Source: Strongylocentrotus droebachiensis | Taxonomy: Eukaryota > Echinodermata > Echinoidea > Camarodonta > Strongylocentrotidae | NCBI GenBank assembly: GCA_035222895.1 | Contig: JAVYIG010007924.1 | Location: 30,001-94,000, forward strand | Length of the DNA stretch: 64,000 nt | Direction of reading: 5' to 3' | In this document: positions 1 to 9,759 of the stretch, one piece after another | Layout of the letters: the number at the start of each line of letters is the position of its first letter | How positions within the stretch are numbered: position 1 is the first letter of the stretch | The notes under the pieces: generated by a model | Database searches by the model: none | What the model was told of the DNA's origin: nothing | What the model saw: the letters and a program-made list of their open reading frames with translations, nothing else | Position numbers and translations under genes: made by a program

Positions 1-782
1 TACTAAAGTATATGAGTTAACACCCTTCTGGTTATGAACAGGGATCTGGTGGATACCAAATAGAAATATAGTGGGAATGCACCCAAGCACCCCACCGATT
101 CCCTTTCACATTTGTAAGGCAGTTAAAAAGGTCATCGTTTCCGAAAATTAAATCTGAACTTCGTCTGAACCAGCAACAGGGCCCTCTTCTCCCTTTCTTG
201 TCTCGTTTTTCGCCCCCTAGTTTTGCCTTTTCTTTCAAATCCTTTTGCACTCTAAACCATAGAGGTGCTCACTTTATGTGCACTATTAGTGTTTGCAATG
301 TAAACATATCCTGAACTTCGGTTGAAAAAGGAGAAGAATCGATTGAGGGGCGAGAAGAGAAAAGAAAGGAGGTAAAGTTACCGGTGGTGGAGGGGTGAAT
401 GAGCTGGTCTTGGGGGGCTGACCAATACCTCCTTTGGTTCTTTAACCTTTTCTCTTCAGTTTGCAATGTGAAAAGAAAACACTTCACAAAAGGGAGAGTG
501 TAACAGAAAAATATCATGGATATATACTAGAATATCAAAAGTTGTTGATGAAAGATCACTTTTAACTAATTCTTAGGCTAATGTTAATAAATGTAGGTTT
601 CAATAATGACAGCATTCATTAGAATATATAAACACAAATTGAAAATATCATGGTTAAACAGAATTCAAAACAAAAGATAGTATATCCTGTCAATTTACAA
701 ATATAGCCATTATTTTTCATCAATTTTTCTCTAACTTCTAATAACTCTATTCAGCTAGCAGGATGCGCGAGAAGGGGGAGAG
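1..782. other. unassigned AT-rich DNA
   Basis: I see no recognisable gene, domain or repeat family here. Short open frames on the minus strand have no homology that I recognise and no consistent coding character. Confidence 0.5.
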
Positions 783-787
783 GAAGA

Positions 788-810
788 GGGGGGGGGGGGG
801 GGGGGGGGGG
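788..810 (+). repeat. poly(G) run
   Basis: An uninterrupted run of 23 G follows an AG-rich lead-in. It is one of many long homopolymer G/C runs in the window. Confidence 0.95.
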
Positions 811-1940
811 ACATATGCCATTCACTTCATCGGACATAGGTTATACCCGGTCAAAATTAATCATACACAATTGCAATTTGTTACACTTGTTATCATTCAA
901 AAATATGCATTTATAATAATTGGACTTTCAGAGTAATCTACTCATTTTCCAGCTCATTGCCCCCAAAGCAATTTCCTATACTTGATGTAATAGGTGCTTT
1001 ATGAGATGGACAGAGATTACAAAGGGGTCATGTCAGGTCAGAAATATTGTGGTAGTTGATTTGTAAAGAAAGTTACACTTTCTAAATTCCTACAAACAAT
1101 CAATCCAATATAAAACTCGCTTAAAGGGCAATCCAATCCTTGTAATAAGTTCATTTGTATGAAAACAGAAAGTTTGAAATAAATTAGACTAATATTAATA
1201 ATAAGACAGTTATGAATGTTTGAAAGATGAGATCACTAAGTCTATGCGAATCTCAAATGGCCAGTTTGGTCAGGGGATCGTGACGTAGTCACAGATAACT
1301 CTCCCATTTGATGTGTACAAAAAATATTTATATATTTTTGTTCTTTGTAAGTGCCTTCTCCCTTGGGGCACTACTTAAAGAAATATATTATACCATATAG
1401 GTCCTCTTAAAGAGAATAAACCCTCCTGAGTCATAATTTCTTTTAAACTTGAAATTTCAGTTATTTTGTGTGTCGGAACAAATGGGAAAGTTGTCTGCCA
1501 CTATAATACAGAGACATTACCGATTAAGCAAATTTGAATACAACTTTATCGTTTTTTGTCTGATTTCATTCAAACTTTCATCAGTCTACTTCTCTGATTT
1601 TATTGCTTTCCTCTTCAGTAGATTGCTGTCAAGGTAGAATTCCCCTGTAAAGTGTTGGTTACCTGTTACAGGTTGTGACTGCATTGCTAATTGCGCCGTT
1701 CAAATGGAAAGAGGAAATAAATGGATTTTGTTGAACAAAGTGATAGAAATTGAGCTATTGAGCAAAGCAAGTCGGACAGAGTGGCCTAAATGAGCCATAA
1801 CATCCCCACTCAAAAACTCTGATTCTTGTTATAGAGTAATTTCTACTGTCAACATCAATTTGTACCTGCAAAGATGTGCTCTTGCAGTGGTCAAAGAAAT
1901 GGTTGTCCTTCAATAATAACAAAAGAAAAGAAGTGGAGTG
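811..1940. other. unassigned DNA with a possible half MITE
   Basis: Mostly unrecognised AT-rich sequence. At 1131-1146 a TTAA is followed by AGGGCAATCC, which resembles the start of TTAA-inserting MITEs, but I cannot find the matching right end, so no element is called. Confidence 0.4.
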
Positions 1941-1963
1941 GGGGGGGGGAGGGAGAGAGGGGT

Positions 1964-1994
<31 letters not shown>

Positions 1995-2005
1995 GAGAGA
2001 GAAGG

Positions 2006-2047
<42 letters not shown>

Positions 2048-2078
2048 GGTGAGAGATAGAGAGGGAGATATATAGAGA

Positions 2079-2112
<34 letters not shown>

Positions 2113-2135
2113 AGGGATGAGAAAGAGAGGGGAAA
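1941..2135 (+). repeat. (GA)n microsatellite, interrupted
   Basis: GA dinucleotides dominate, broken by GGGATGA and ATA interruptions. Long open frames here on both strands (poly Arg-Glu or Ser-Leu) are products of the repeat. Confidence 0.95.
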
Positions 2136-2197
2136 AGAACAGGAGAAAAGAGTTATAGAAAGGGAGAATATAAAAAAATGAAAAATTAAGAAGACCT

Positions 2198-2385
2198 CAC
2201 CACCCCCCCCCCCCCAAAAAAAAAAATGCATTTGAGAGTGACTTGAGAAACAAAGAGTACTATAAAAGCTATTGGGGGAAGGGGGGGGGGAGGTCCATTT
2301 CTATTTTAATAGAAAGAGGAGCAACAGAGAGAGAGAGAGAGAGAGAGTGAGAGAGAGAGAGAGAGAGGGGGGGGGGGGGAGAAGG
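2198..2385 (+). repeat. C-run, A-run, G-run and second (GA)n block
   Basis: A poly(C) then poly(A) run at about 2198-2226 is followed by a poly(G) run near 2281-2291 and a second GA tract at 2325-2380. Confidence 0.9.
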
Positions 2386-3618
2386 ATGGATAGAGCGAAA
2401 GAGAGAGAAGAGGAGAAGAAAAGTGCAAGAGGGGGCATTTTGAAGAAAAAATAGAATACCATCAATTTAATAACATCAAAGGAGAGGATCAAATGAGGAC
2501 ATCTATTATACATGTAGCAGGCAATGAAACAAACAGGTGGCACAATTTTAAAAAAAACCATTTACACGCTTTCAAAGTCCAGTCTGGCCGGTCCAAAGCA
2601 CTTGTCCATTTTTGTAATATAATCAATATTTAATGCACAAATCTTTGTCAGGTGCCTTGTTAAAAAATATTTAATTCATGTGTTACGATCAAATGTCTCT
2701 TGATCAAAAGTCACAATTCAAATTGCATACATTCGATTTTGATTTTGATATATTTACCAACAACAAAACAGTAATAAATTTCATACGATGTGTTTATATA
2801 TACAAGAAAGAGAAACCATTGGTTGGTTGTGCCTGGGTAGGACAAACACTATGACTTGCCCTATCTGACGACACATTATATATGCAATTTGCATTCTGAC
2901 TGCTGAAATACAATTATTTGTAAGAGGTGGATGAAATGATTTATTTGGTTGAATTAATGGAAATATATGGCCTACTGTTGATACCCACTCCACAACATTA
3001 GACAAGCTCTGCTGCTATTAAAACAAGAAGTGCACACTTCTTTCTTATGTGAACCGGACCTGATGCGAACCCACGCGCTGCACTTCTTTCATATGTGAAT
3101 GGTGCCTCTTTCATTGACCAGTCCATGCAGTCAGACATTCACTGACCGGTCCAGCCTAGACTGACCCTAGTCACTTTGTCACTGTTTATTATTATCATAA
3201 TTCAAAAGTCCTCTCCGTTTCCCCCGGGGCTAAATTCCACACACAAAAAAAAGGGGAGTTTAATTCAACCTACAAAGGGGGCGGTCTCAATTATTCTATA
3301 GCTTTTTCGGAGAAAGGAATGCCCCCCAAACGCTCTCTGACGACCCGGCCACGGGTCAGATTTAAGTTTCAGACTCCCTCTTACAAAAGGCACTGGCCAG
3401 AAAGAGGAAAGATTTTATGATATTATTAAAGACCACCCGTGGACGCGAGCATATATCGGTGTGAAGATTGGAAACGGACGGGGGCAAGAGTTTATATCGC
3501 ATTGTATTATCCTAAGGTAAAAAAGCATCTAGGCTACTGGACTATTAGCTTAAACTCGGTATGCACTACAAGCAGGTATTTATATGCCTGTTAGAAACGG
3601 AAATAACCTAACGAGACT
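2386..3618. other. unassigned DNA, partly GC-richer
   Basis: No gene recognised. Positions 3020-3110 contain two similar short segments ('gcacacttctttcttatgtgaa' type at about 3031 and 3080). From about 3180 to 3540 the sequence is richer in GC and CpG and shows no repeat I recognise, so it could be regulatory. Confidence 0.4.
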
Positions 3619-3750
3619 GGGAGGGGTCATAAGATTGACAACATGAATAACTTTGGAATAACATTAATATTTATGAAGGCGTAGCCTGGGAGGGGTCATA
3701 ATATTGATATAGTGACTAATTTTGCAACAGCACTAACATAATAATGACTC
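3619..3750 (+). repeat. degenerate tandem duplication, unit about 67 bp
   Basis: The phrase CTGGGAGGGGTCATAA recurs at about 3619 and 3686, each time followed by a similar stretch ending in 'acattaat/actaacataat'. Confidence 0.6.
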
Positions 3751-3770
3751 TACATCTACATATGATGAAG

Positions 3771-4097
3771 TGTCGTAGTCGAGTGGTTAAGCACTTGACT
3801 TAAAATGAAAAAGTCGTGGGTTCTATCCTCGACATGGCACTTTTGTGTTTTTGCAAGGCAATAATCTACATTTGCTACTCCATACCCAGGAGAGAAATGG
3901 GGGCCTGGTAGGATGGCAAAAGCCTTTGTGTTAGTTATTGCAATATGCCCTCACAGTGAACATATGGTAGGAATACTCCCCAGGGAGTGGAGATGGTGCA
4001 CATTGTGCATGAATGAATTCGATGAGCGGAACAATAATATCTGTTAAGTGCTTAGAGATGCTATTTAGTATTAAGCGATATCCATATCATTATTATT
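3771..4097 (+). mobile_element. tRNA-derived SINE, full-length-like
   Basis: The head at 3771-3835 reads as a tRNA-like A box (GTCGAGTGGTTAAGC) and B box (GGGTTCTATCC, 3818-3828). It is followed by a body with 'ggtaggaatactccccaggg' and a tail of 'tgttaagtgcttagag..attaagcg' running into ATT repeats. This layout matches sea urchin-type tRNA SINEs. There is no open reading frame. Confidence 0.8.
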
Positions 4098-4874
4098 GCA
4101 ACAATGGAAATCTTTTCCCTTTTTTGAGGCACCAAAAGCAAGATAAATCGGCAAGTTGTCCAATAACCTTGCTCTTATATTTCATTTCCGAAAATGGCGA
4201 CCCATGTCAGCGATAAATATTAATCTGAAGAATAATTATCATGATAAATATCATCAATAAAGCACTTCTTGACATATGGAAGGAGAGTTTGAAAGTTGAA
4301 TTTTAAAGATCTATTAAAAAGGAAACTTTAGCATTAGGACATAGACCTGAACACTTGATATCTCATGGAAATTATGCCATTTAAACATATTCATCTTTCA
4401 ACTTAATTTAAGAAGTCCATTTCTGTCACATATTTATGTTAGACCTGTGATGGGGGATAACATCCTTGCAAAGTTGACCTTTGACCCAAACCGAATGGGA
4501 TATTATATTTAACAGGATAATGAATGCGCTGGCATTGTTTGACATCTCTTTATAATAGCTAAAACTTTTCTCCTTGCCTGGGGAGAAAAGCTACCCTTAT
4601 TAAACGGGGAGCAGGTTTACAGAGCGGACAATTTTCAGCTTTGAAGTGCAATTTTAATTTGTCAGTGAATATAATATCGCATTTAGCATCAAAGGGAAAG
4701 GAAATTGTAAAATGTATTAAGAATGGTCTCGAGCTGGAGGGGGAAATATTTTCTGTAAAAAAAGGTCAAATGGATAGTTTAATAGTTCTTTGCAGGAAGA
4801 ATGCAATTACCTGCACCAAGGTAGGATCTTTGTCGTACCTTTCAAATGTTTGTTTGTTGGAAGATGGTAATCAA
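4098..4874. other. unassigned DNA with one candidate exon-like frame
   Basis: At 4639-4820 an open frame without low complexity is bounded by a plausible acceptor (TTTTCAG, ending 4638) and donor (AAG|GTAGGA, at 4820/4821). I recognise no domain in it and no neighbouring exon, so it is not called as a gene. Confidence 0.3.
4475..4487 (-). promoter_or_regulatory. DR1 nuclear-receptor-like site
   Basis: The reverse complement of TGACCTTTGACCC is GGGTCAAAGGTCA, a direct repeat of RGGTCA with one-base spacing, the consensus for RXR/HNF4-type receptors. Function is not shown. Confidence 0.45.
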
Positions 4875-5214
4875 GATGATCTTAACTAAATGTTTCAATA
4901 GGTTAATTGATACAATTCTAGAAAGTACAGACTCAATAAGGTTTGGTGTACCGGTATTTGAGTTTAGGTGACTCAACTATGTACATTGCACTTGAAAAAT
5001 TGCAATAATTCTTTTCCTCTTTTGCTTGTGAGGGTAGATGATCTTAACTAAATGTTTCAATAGGTTAATTGATACAATTCTAGAAAGTACAGACTCGATG
5101 AGGATCGGTGTATTTGAGTTTAGGTGACTCACTCACCTACATGTATGTACAAACTATATACACTGCACTTGAAATAATGCAATTATTTTCCCCCTCTTTT
5201 GCTTATGAGGGTGA
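4875..5214 (+). repeat. tandem duplication, unit 162-178 bp
   Basis: Copy 1 (4875-5036) and copy 2 (5037-5214) both start GATGATCTTAACTAAATG and end with 'tttgct.gtgagggt'. The second copy has a small internal insertion near 5140-5160. Confidence 0.9.
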
Positions 5215-6131
5215 ATATTCAGTAAGGTTTGTCTGCTTAGAACCAAAAACGTAGTGTTGTATCGTCTCATAGTTTTACATAGGGTTGACGTCTTCTCTGC
5301 TCTCAACAGATGGGTATCTAGGAATGCTTAAAAGAAAAATAATTTTTGCTCCTCGACCAAATTATGCTTTCTCTTCCAAGTTCAAATGTTTGAGTTATGG
5401 GGTAGATTAAATATAGAGAAATAAATAAGAATGACCAAATACTTGCCTCATCATTAATAAATTAAACACTCTTTAATAGATGAGTAACAGAACTAAATGA
5501 ACTTCCTTCTTCTGAACAGAATGATTAATAACAAAACGGTTAACATGATTTGGGAAGAAAGACATTAATTTGTGGACCTTACTAATAACTTTTTTTTAAA
5601 ACTTGAAAGGGCATTTTTAAATCTTGATGTGTTTCATGACAAAAGCCTGATAATTTTCACTTATAAATCACTGCATGGTAAACAAATTTTCTTCACGATA
5701 GATCTGCATTCCTAAACTTATATCATTTTTTATACAAACACGATTATTGCTAAGGAAAATATTTTGAGGTCTTACTAGCAAACAATATTGCCTTTAAGGA
5801 GATCTGTCCCTAGAGTTTGGAAATTTAGACCCTTCCCCAAATGGACCTTAATTGAGTGTTGAATTGTCCAAATTAAGTCCAGACATTTCGAGAAGGAAAG
5901 CGTCTGTTTCACGTAGATGTCACATATGATATGAAAAGGTGATGAGATATGCTATAAATTGTGTATCAAATGATCTTTAATGGAATTTATCAATTTTCCG
6001 GTGAAAATGGGGCCCGTTTAGGGTTGTCATTCAGAAAATAATTGCCTTGAAAAAGTTAGTTGAATAATACTTGTATAATGTTAGGAATACAATGAAATAA
6101 AAAACTTCTTTTTCTTTGTCCTCATGCATGT
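5215..6131. other. unassigned AT-rich DNA
   Basis: No gene, repeat family or regulatory element recognised. Confidence 0.45.
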
Positions 6132-6372
6132 TCTTCTTTTTTTTCTTCTCTTTTTCTTCTCCTTTTCCTCCTTTTTCTTCTTCTTCTTCTCCTTCTTTTC
6201 AACATCATCATCATCATCGTCATCACCATCATCATCATCATCGTCATCACCATCATCATCATCATTATCACCACCATCATCATCATCGTCATCATCGTCA
6301 TCATCATCATCATCATCATCATCGTCGTCGTCGTGGTCATCATCATCATCATCATCAATATCATCACTATCA
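6132..6372 (+). repeat. (CTT)n then (TCA)n trinucleotide repeat
   Basis: A pyrimidine-rich CTT/CTC stretch grades into TCA/TCG/CCA triplets. Open frames through it encode only poly-His, poly-Ser or poly-Met and are not genes. Confidence 0.95.
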
Positions 6373-7320
6373 TTCGTATCATAAATATTTAAATTTATTT
6401 CAAGTGTTCTATTTCAATTTCTAATGTGTAAAGACACTGTTGCAGTATCCATATCCTGAATAGTTCAAATGGCAATCCTATAAAATCTATATTCTGAAAG
6501 AAAGCTCCCTAAATATGATTTTGATTTATTGTGTTAGTTTAAAACTATATATTTGTCAAGCTTACATCAGCTTTAACATAGCTATGAACAGTAATAGTTG
6601 TACACAGCACATAACAGCACCAAATTTTGGCCCACCTTCATGCCACTGCATATTTTAGGGCTATGGTTCACGTTGTTGTTGTTGTTGTTGTTTTAGTCTT
6701 AAGGGCGTGTTTCATTCAATTATGAATATTTACGCCGAATTCTAGTTTTTTAATAATTTTAAATGGAAGCATAAAAGGAGGGGAAAAAAAAAAAAAACAA
6801 CGCTGTTCAATTTTTCGCAATTTGCGGAGATTCCAGACAGGCTGTCAACATAAAATCATTTGACTTATCACTACCTGTTAAGTCTTAGTCTTGCTTCAAG
6901 TCATTACCAATAACTGCAGAGTTTACAAATGGAGTCTGGCCTGTAGACTAGCAAGTCTTCACCTTGAACGCTTAAGAAAAGAGTGCCTTGTCCTTAACTT
7001 GAAGAAAGGAAAAACAAATGGTGGTTGGTTGGTCACTTAGGTCAGAAGGATTTTTTGTTGTGTGTATGTAGGTCAAACAACTTTGGCCTGGCGACTCATA
7101 TGGGTCAAGCAGAACAGCGGAGTTGGCCTCATTCTGCAAGCACTTTAACACTTTGACACTTTAATGGAAAATATTGTGTCTTGAATGAAGCCTAATCCAC
7201 AGTTCTACGGTAAGAAGTTACAATACAGAGCCTATGGGCTTTAGTCTCAAAAGTCTCCAAGTTCAGACCCTTTGACATAATAGGTTCATTTTTACACAGC
7301 ACAGCTACATGTGCTATATA
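6373..7320. other. unassigned DNA with short (GTT)n
   Basis: A (GTT)n run sits at about 6672-6693. The rest shows no gene or family I recognise. Confidence 0.45.
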
Positions 7321-7324
7321 TGAA

Positions 7325-7395
7325 CTTCTTCCTTACTGGGTACCCATTTACTTCACCTGGGTGGAGAGTAGCAAATGTAGATTTATACTCATTGC
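7325..7395 (-). mobile_element. SINE body fragment
   Basis: 'tgggtacccatttacttcacctgggtggagagtagcaaatg' is the antisense of the central SINE body seen elsewhere in this window (for example 50060-50100). No tRNA-like head is attached. Confidence 0.6.
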
Positions 7396-7520
7396 ATATT
7401 TTGCTCCTGATAAGCGTTTGTGCCTGAAAACTTAGTTAGCCTGGTTTGAAGAAAGCGCTGTTTCTTTAGCAAGGTCACAAATAGTTAAATCACTTTGAGG
7501 TCAATTTCCTTATCTAACTT

Positions 7521-7690
7521 TATCATTATTATTATTATGAAATATTTGGCAAAACCTGTGCCTGGAAGGCAAAAAGCTAACTGAATCATTGTAACCCTCG
7601 GGTCTCTCCTCCCAGTATAACTGATCGGGGGTTTGAATCCACAATCTTTGCTTTGACAGGCAGGCGCTTTACCGACTGAGCCGCCTCGCC
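7521..7690 (-). mobile_element. tRNA-derived SINE, minus strand
   Basis: Read on the minus strand it begins GGCGGCTCAGTCGGTAAAGC (A box) followed by a B box, antisense of 7631-7640 (GGATTCAAAC). It ends in ATT repeats at 7521-7538. The head differs from the 3771 family. Confidence 0.7.
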
Positions 7691-8097
7691 TCCTTTCATG
7701 CTTATGAAAAGTTTCTTCAGATTTTGTAAGACTATTGGGCCACTTAAATGTTTATATATTTAATTGGTAATGTAGAAGACTAGTACGATTCTACAAATCT
7801 AGTCATTCTACACAAATTTCAGATAATCAAGTGATAAAACCAACTGAATACTAAAATGTTTGTAATAAGATAACCAAGCTGGGAGATCTTCTTCTTCTTC
7901 CAGGAAAAGTACAGTCCACCGTCTGGTGTATCACGTACTATTAGGCAGGTCTGGTGTTGTGAATGTACAGGGAAAATTTAAAACTTTCTACAATATTCTA
8001 TGTTATTGCTTACCTCACTCCGTCAACGTGCAAGAGCCACCGAGACTCTTCAAACGCATCGAGACACAGTTGCGTTGCTCAGGTCAGTACTACAAAT
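7691..8097. other. unassigned DNA left of the DIRS element
   Basis: No gene recognised. An 86-codon open frame runs from 7926 into the element terminus, so it is probably not a real gene. Confidence 0.4.
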
Positions 8098-8150
8098 TTG
8101 TGCAAAAAGTAACAGAAGTAAAACGTATTTTGGTTCATAACAAATGCACA
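8098..8150 (+). repeat. left copy of the imperfect repeat flanking the DIRS element
   Basis: This stretch is about 80% identical to 13346-13399 just outside the other end. Both start TTGTGCAAAAAGT and contain TTGGTTCATA. DIRS elements are not known to make long target duplications, so a pre-existing tandem repeat is the simpler explanation. Confidence 0.65.
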
Positions 8151-8153
8151 TAT

Positions 8154-8255
8154 AATAGTAAGATTAAACGAGAACTTACCGTTTGAAGTTTGATCTTTAT
8201 TTTATGAATATTTAGGAGGAAGTTATTACATGAGATCCCGTCGCGCATGCGCAGT
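8154..8255 (-). repeat. DIRS 3' terminal repeat
   Basis: This is the 3' end of the element on its coding strand. Positions 8225-8255 are the inverted copy of 13279-13309 (31 bp, perfect). Positions 8154-8232 pair perfectly with 8344-8422. Confidence 0.85.
8242..8253. promoter_or_regulatory. NRF-1/P3A2-like palindrome in the 3' terminus
   Basis: CGCGCATGCGCA matches the NRF-1 family consensus YGCGCAYGCGCR. The sea urchin member of this family is P3A2. The same site occurs in the 5' terminus at 13281-13292. Confidence 0.5.
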
Positions 8256-8343
8256 CAATATTCAAAGCTACAAATGTGGTTACTCTCAGTAGTAAGGAAC
8301 AGGAACTTACACTTAAGTTTGAAGTTTGGGTGGGTGAGGAGGG

Positions 8344-8458
8344 CATGTAATAACTTCCTCCTAAATATTCATAAAATAAAGATCAAACTTCAAACGGTAA
8401 GTTCTCGTTTAATCTTACTATTTTATTTCATATTTCGTCGTTCGAAATTACATGAGAT
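8344..8458 (-). repeat. DIRS internal complementary region (circle-junction template)
   Basis: Positions 8344-8422 are the perfect reverse complement of the 3' end (8154-8232), and 8418-8458 are the inverted copy of the outermost 41 bp of the 5' end (13298-13338). The region therefore reads as 3' end joined to 5' end, with CTATT (8418-8422) shared by both. This is the hallmark of DIRS1-like elements and is thought to template completion of the circular DNA. Confidence 0.88.
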
Positions 8459-8766
8459 TTTGAAGCATAGTAGCCACATTTGGAACAACCAACATGTATG
8501 GAAAGTGAACACTGATTATGCAGATTGAATTGGATGCTTCTAACCAATGACTCACCATATTTGACAGTTATTGTAGTCTGTTCATACATGTGGCAAAACA
8601 TTTCACATACAAGACGTCCATATATAAGACGTCATAATGTTGCAAAAACATTGTTCGTTTCTGTATCTAGCTTATTCTAGCCATCTGGTTTCTTAATCCC
8701 AGTTCTATTAATTAGACAGCTGGTCTCTTAATGCCAGTTCTATTGAAAAGCCTCATGATGCAGTTC
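8459..8766 (-). other. DIRS 3' untranslated region
   Basis: Non-coding DNA between the recombinase stop and the internal complementary region. It contains a degenerate duplication ('tggtttcttaatcccagttctatt' type at about 8689 and 8722). Confidence 0.6.
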
Positions 8767-9759
8767 TTAAAGCAGTGTGCTATCTTGTAAGACTGCCTGG
8801 GTAAAGTTTCTCTTGTTTTCAAAAGGTTTCCTGTAGAACTTCCTGAACGTTTTCTCTGAAGACCATCCTGCTCGGGCTAGGATCTGGTCCATTGGAAGTG
8901 CTGCCTTGGCAGCTGCTGAAGTTGATGCTGCCCGCGTTGAATGAGCCTTATAAACGTTTGTATCCACACCTGCTCTTTGCAAGCAGGTCTTGATCCAGCG
9001 AGATAAGGTTTGAGTTGTTACTCTATTATGAGGTCTGGTGTAACTTACAAAGAACGAGTTCTCATTCCCACGAAGTAGTCCTGTGCGCTGGACATAATGT
9101 TTCACATATTTTACGATACACAATCTTCTATCAGGAGGATATGCTTCCAATTTAAACTTAAAATTGGTATTTCCTGGTTTGCTTTGCTTCAAGTGTTCAT
9201 CCAAATGAAAAACCACAAAGCCCCCTTTTAGGGTCATCTTGTTAGTCTTCAATATATGCAAGGTTTGCACTCTCTGTGCCGATACAAGAGCCATTAGCAT
9301 ACATACTTTGAGTGTTAAATCTCTGAGGTTTAAGGAGTTTACTGGAGACAATTTTCTTAGAAAATTGAGGACTGGACTAATATTCCATATTTCTGTATAT
9401 CTAGGTAAGACAGGTCTGAGTTGAAAAACACCTCTCATCAGTCTGGTTATAAGTGGGTGAGTACTCATTGTCTGATTACTGTCAACGAGAATCAGAAAAG
9501 TGGATAAAGCGCTACGAGCTGTATTGATCGCACTGTAGCTAAGGTTCCTGTCATGAAATAAACTACTAAGGAATTCTAGTACCGTTTCCACCTCGGCTTG
9601 GAGGTAACTCGTATTCCTGCTGTGGCAAAATCTTCGCCACTGTGTGATGTAAACTTGGTACTGCTTGCAGGTTGATGCTCTCCATGAAGCTGTAATGATA
9701 TCCACTGTTCGTCTGCTTAGTCCCCGATTCTCAAAGTGTTGCCGCATAACCTGCAACAT
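8767..9759 (-). CDS. DIRS tyrosine recombinase (integrase)
   Basis: This 330-residue protein would catalyse integration of the circular DNA intermediate by site-specific recombination in the nucleus. The phage-integrase-type catalytic set is complete: Arg163 in SAQRVQTL, His273 and Arg276 in AHSTRAAST, Trp299 in the usual His/Trp position, and the nucleophile Tyr309 in FRKFYRKP. Residues 1-110 form the helical core-binding (SAM-like) region expected for this family. The ATG at 9759 is the first start after an in-frame stop at 9766-9768. The ORF overlaps the RT ORF by 43 nt in the -1 frame. I see no XXXYYYZ slip site in that overlap, so its own ATG is the likelier start. The gene is intact, with no missing catalytic residue. 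Confidence 0.92.
   Translation of the reverse strand: MLQVMRQHFENRGLSRRTVDIITASWRASTCKQYQVYITQWRRFCHSRNTSYLQAEVETVLEFLSSLFHDRNLSYSAINTARSALSTFLILVDSNQTMSTHPLITRLMRGVFQLRPVLPRYTEIWNISPVLNFLRKLSPVNSLNLRDLTLKVCMLMALVSAQRVQTLHILKTNKMTLKGGFVVFHLDEHLKQSKPGNTNFKFKLEAYPPDRRLCIVKYVKHYVQRTGLLRGNENSFFVSYTRPHNRVTTQTLSRWIKTCLQRAGVDTNVYKAHSTRAASTSAAAKAALPMDQILARAGWSSEKTFRKFYRKPFENKRNFTQAVLQDSTLL

Noticed and set aside
1755-2231. 158-codon Ser/Leu-rich open frame on the minus strand
   Set aside because: It is the translation of a (CT)n microsatellite. Comparable frames at 35616-36140, 41925-42407, 51809-52405, 52411-52878 and 59718-60035 are rejected for the same reason.
6200-6372. CRISPR-like or other spacer-repeat array
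   Set aside because: Regular triplets only, with no unique spacers. The genome is eukaryotic.
6116-6424. Poly-His/poly-Ser frame, apparently a histidine-rich protein
   Set aside because: Every frame through the (TCA)n repeat is open, and all three give homopolymers. There is no start context or flanking coding sequence.
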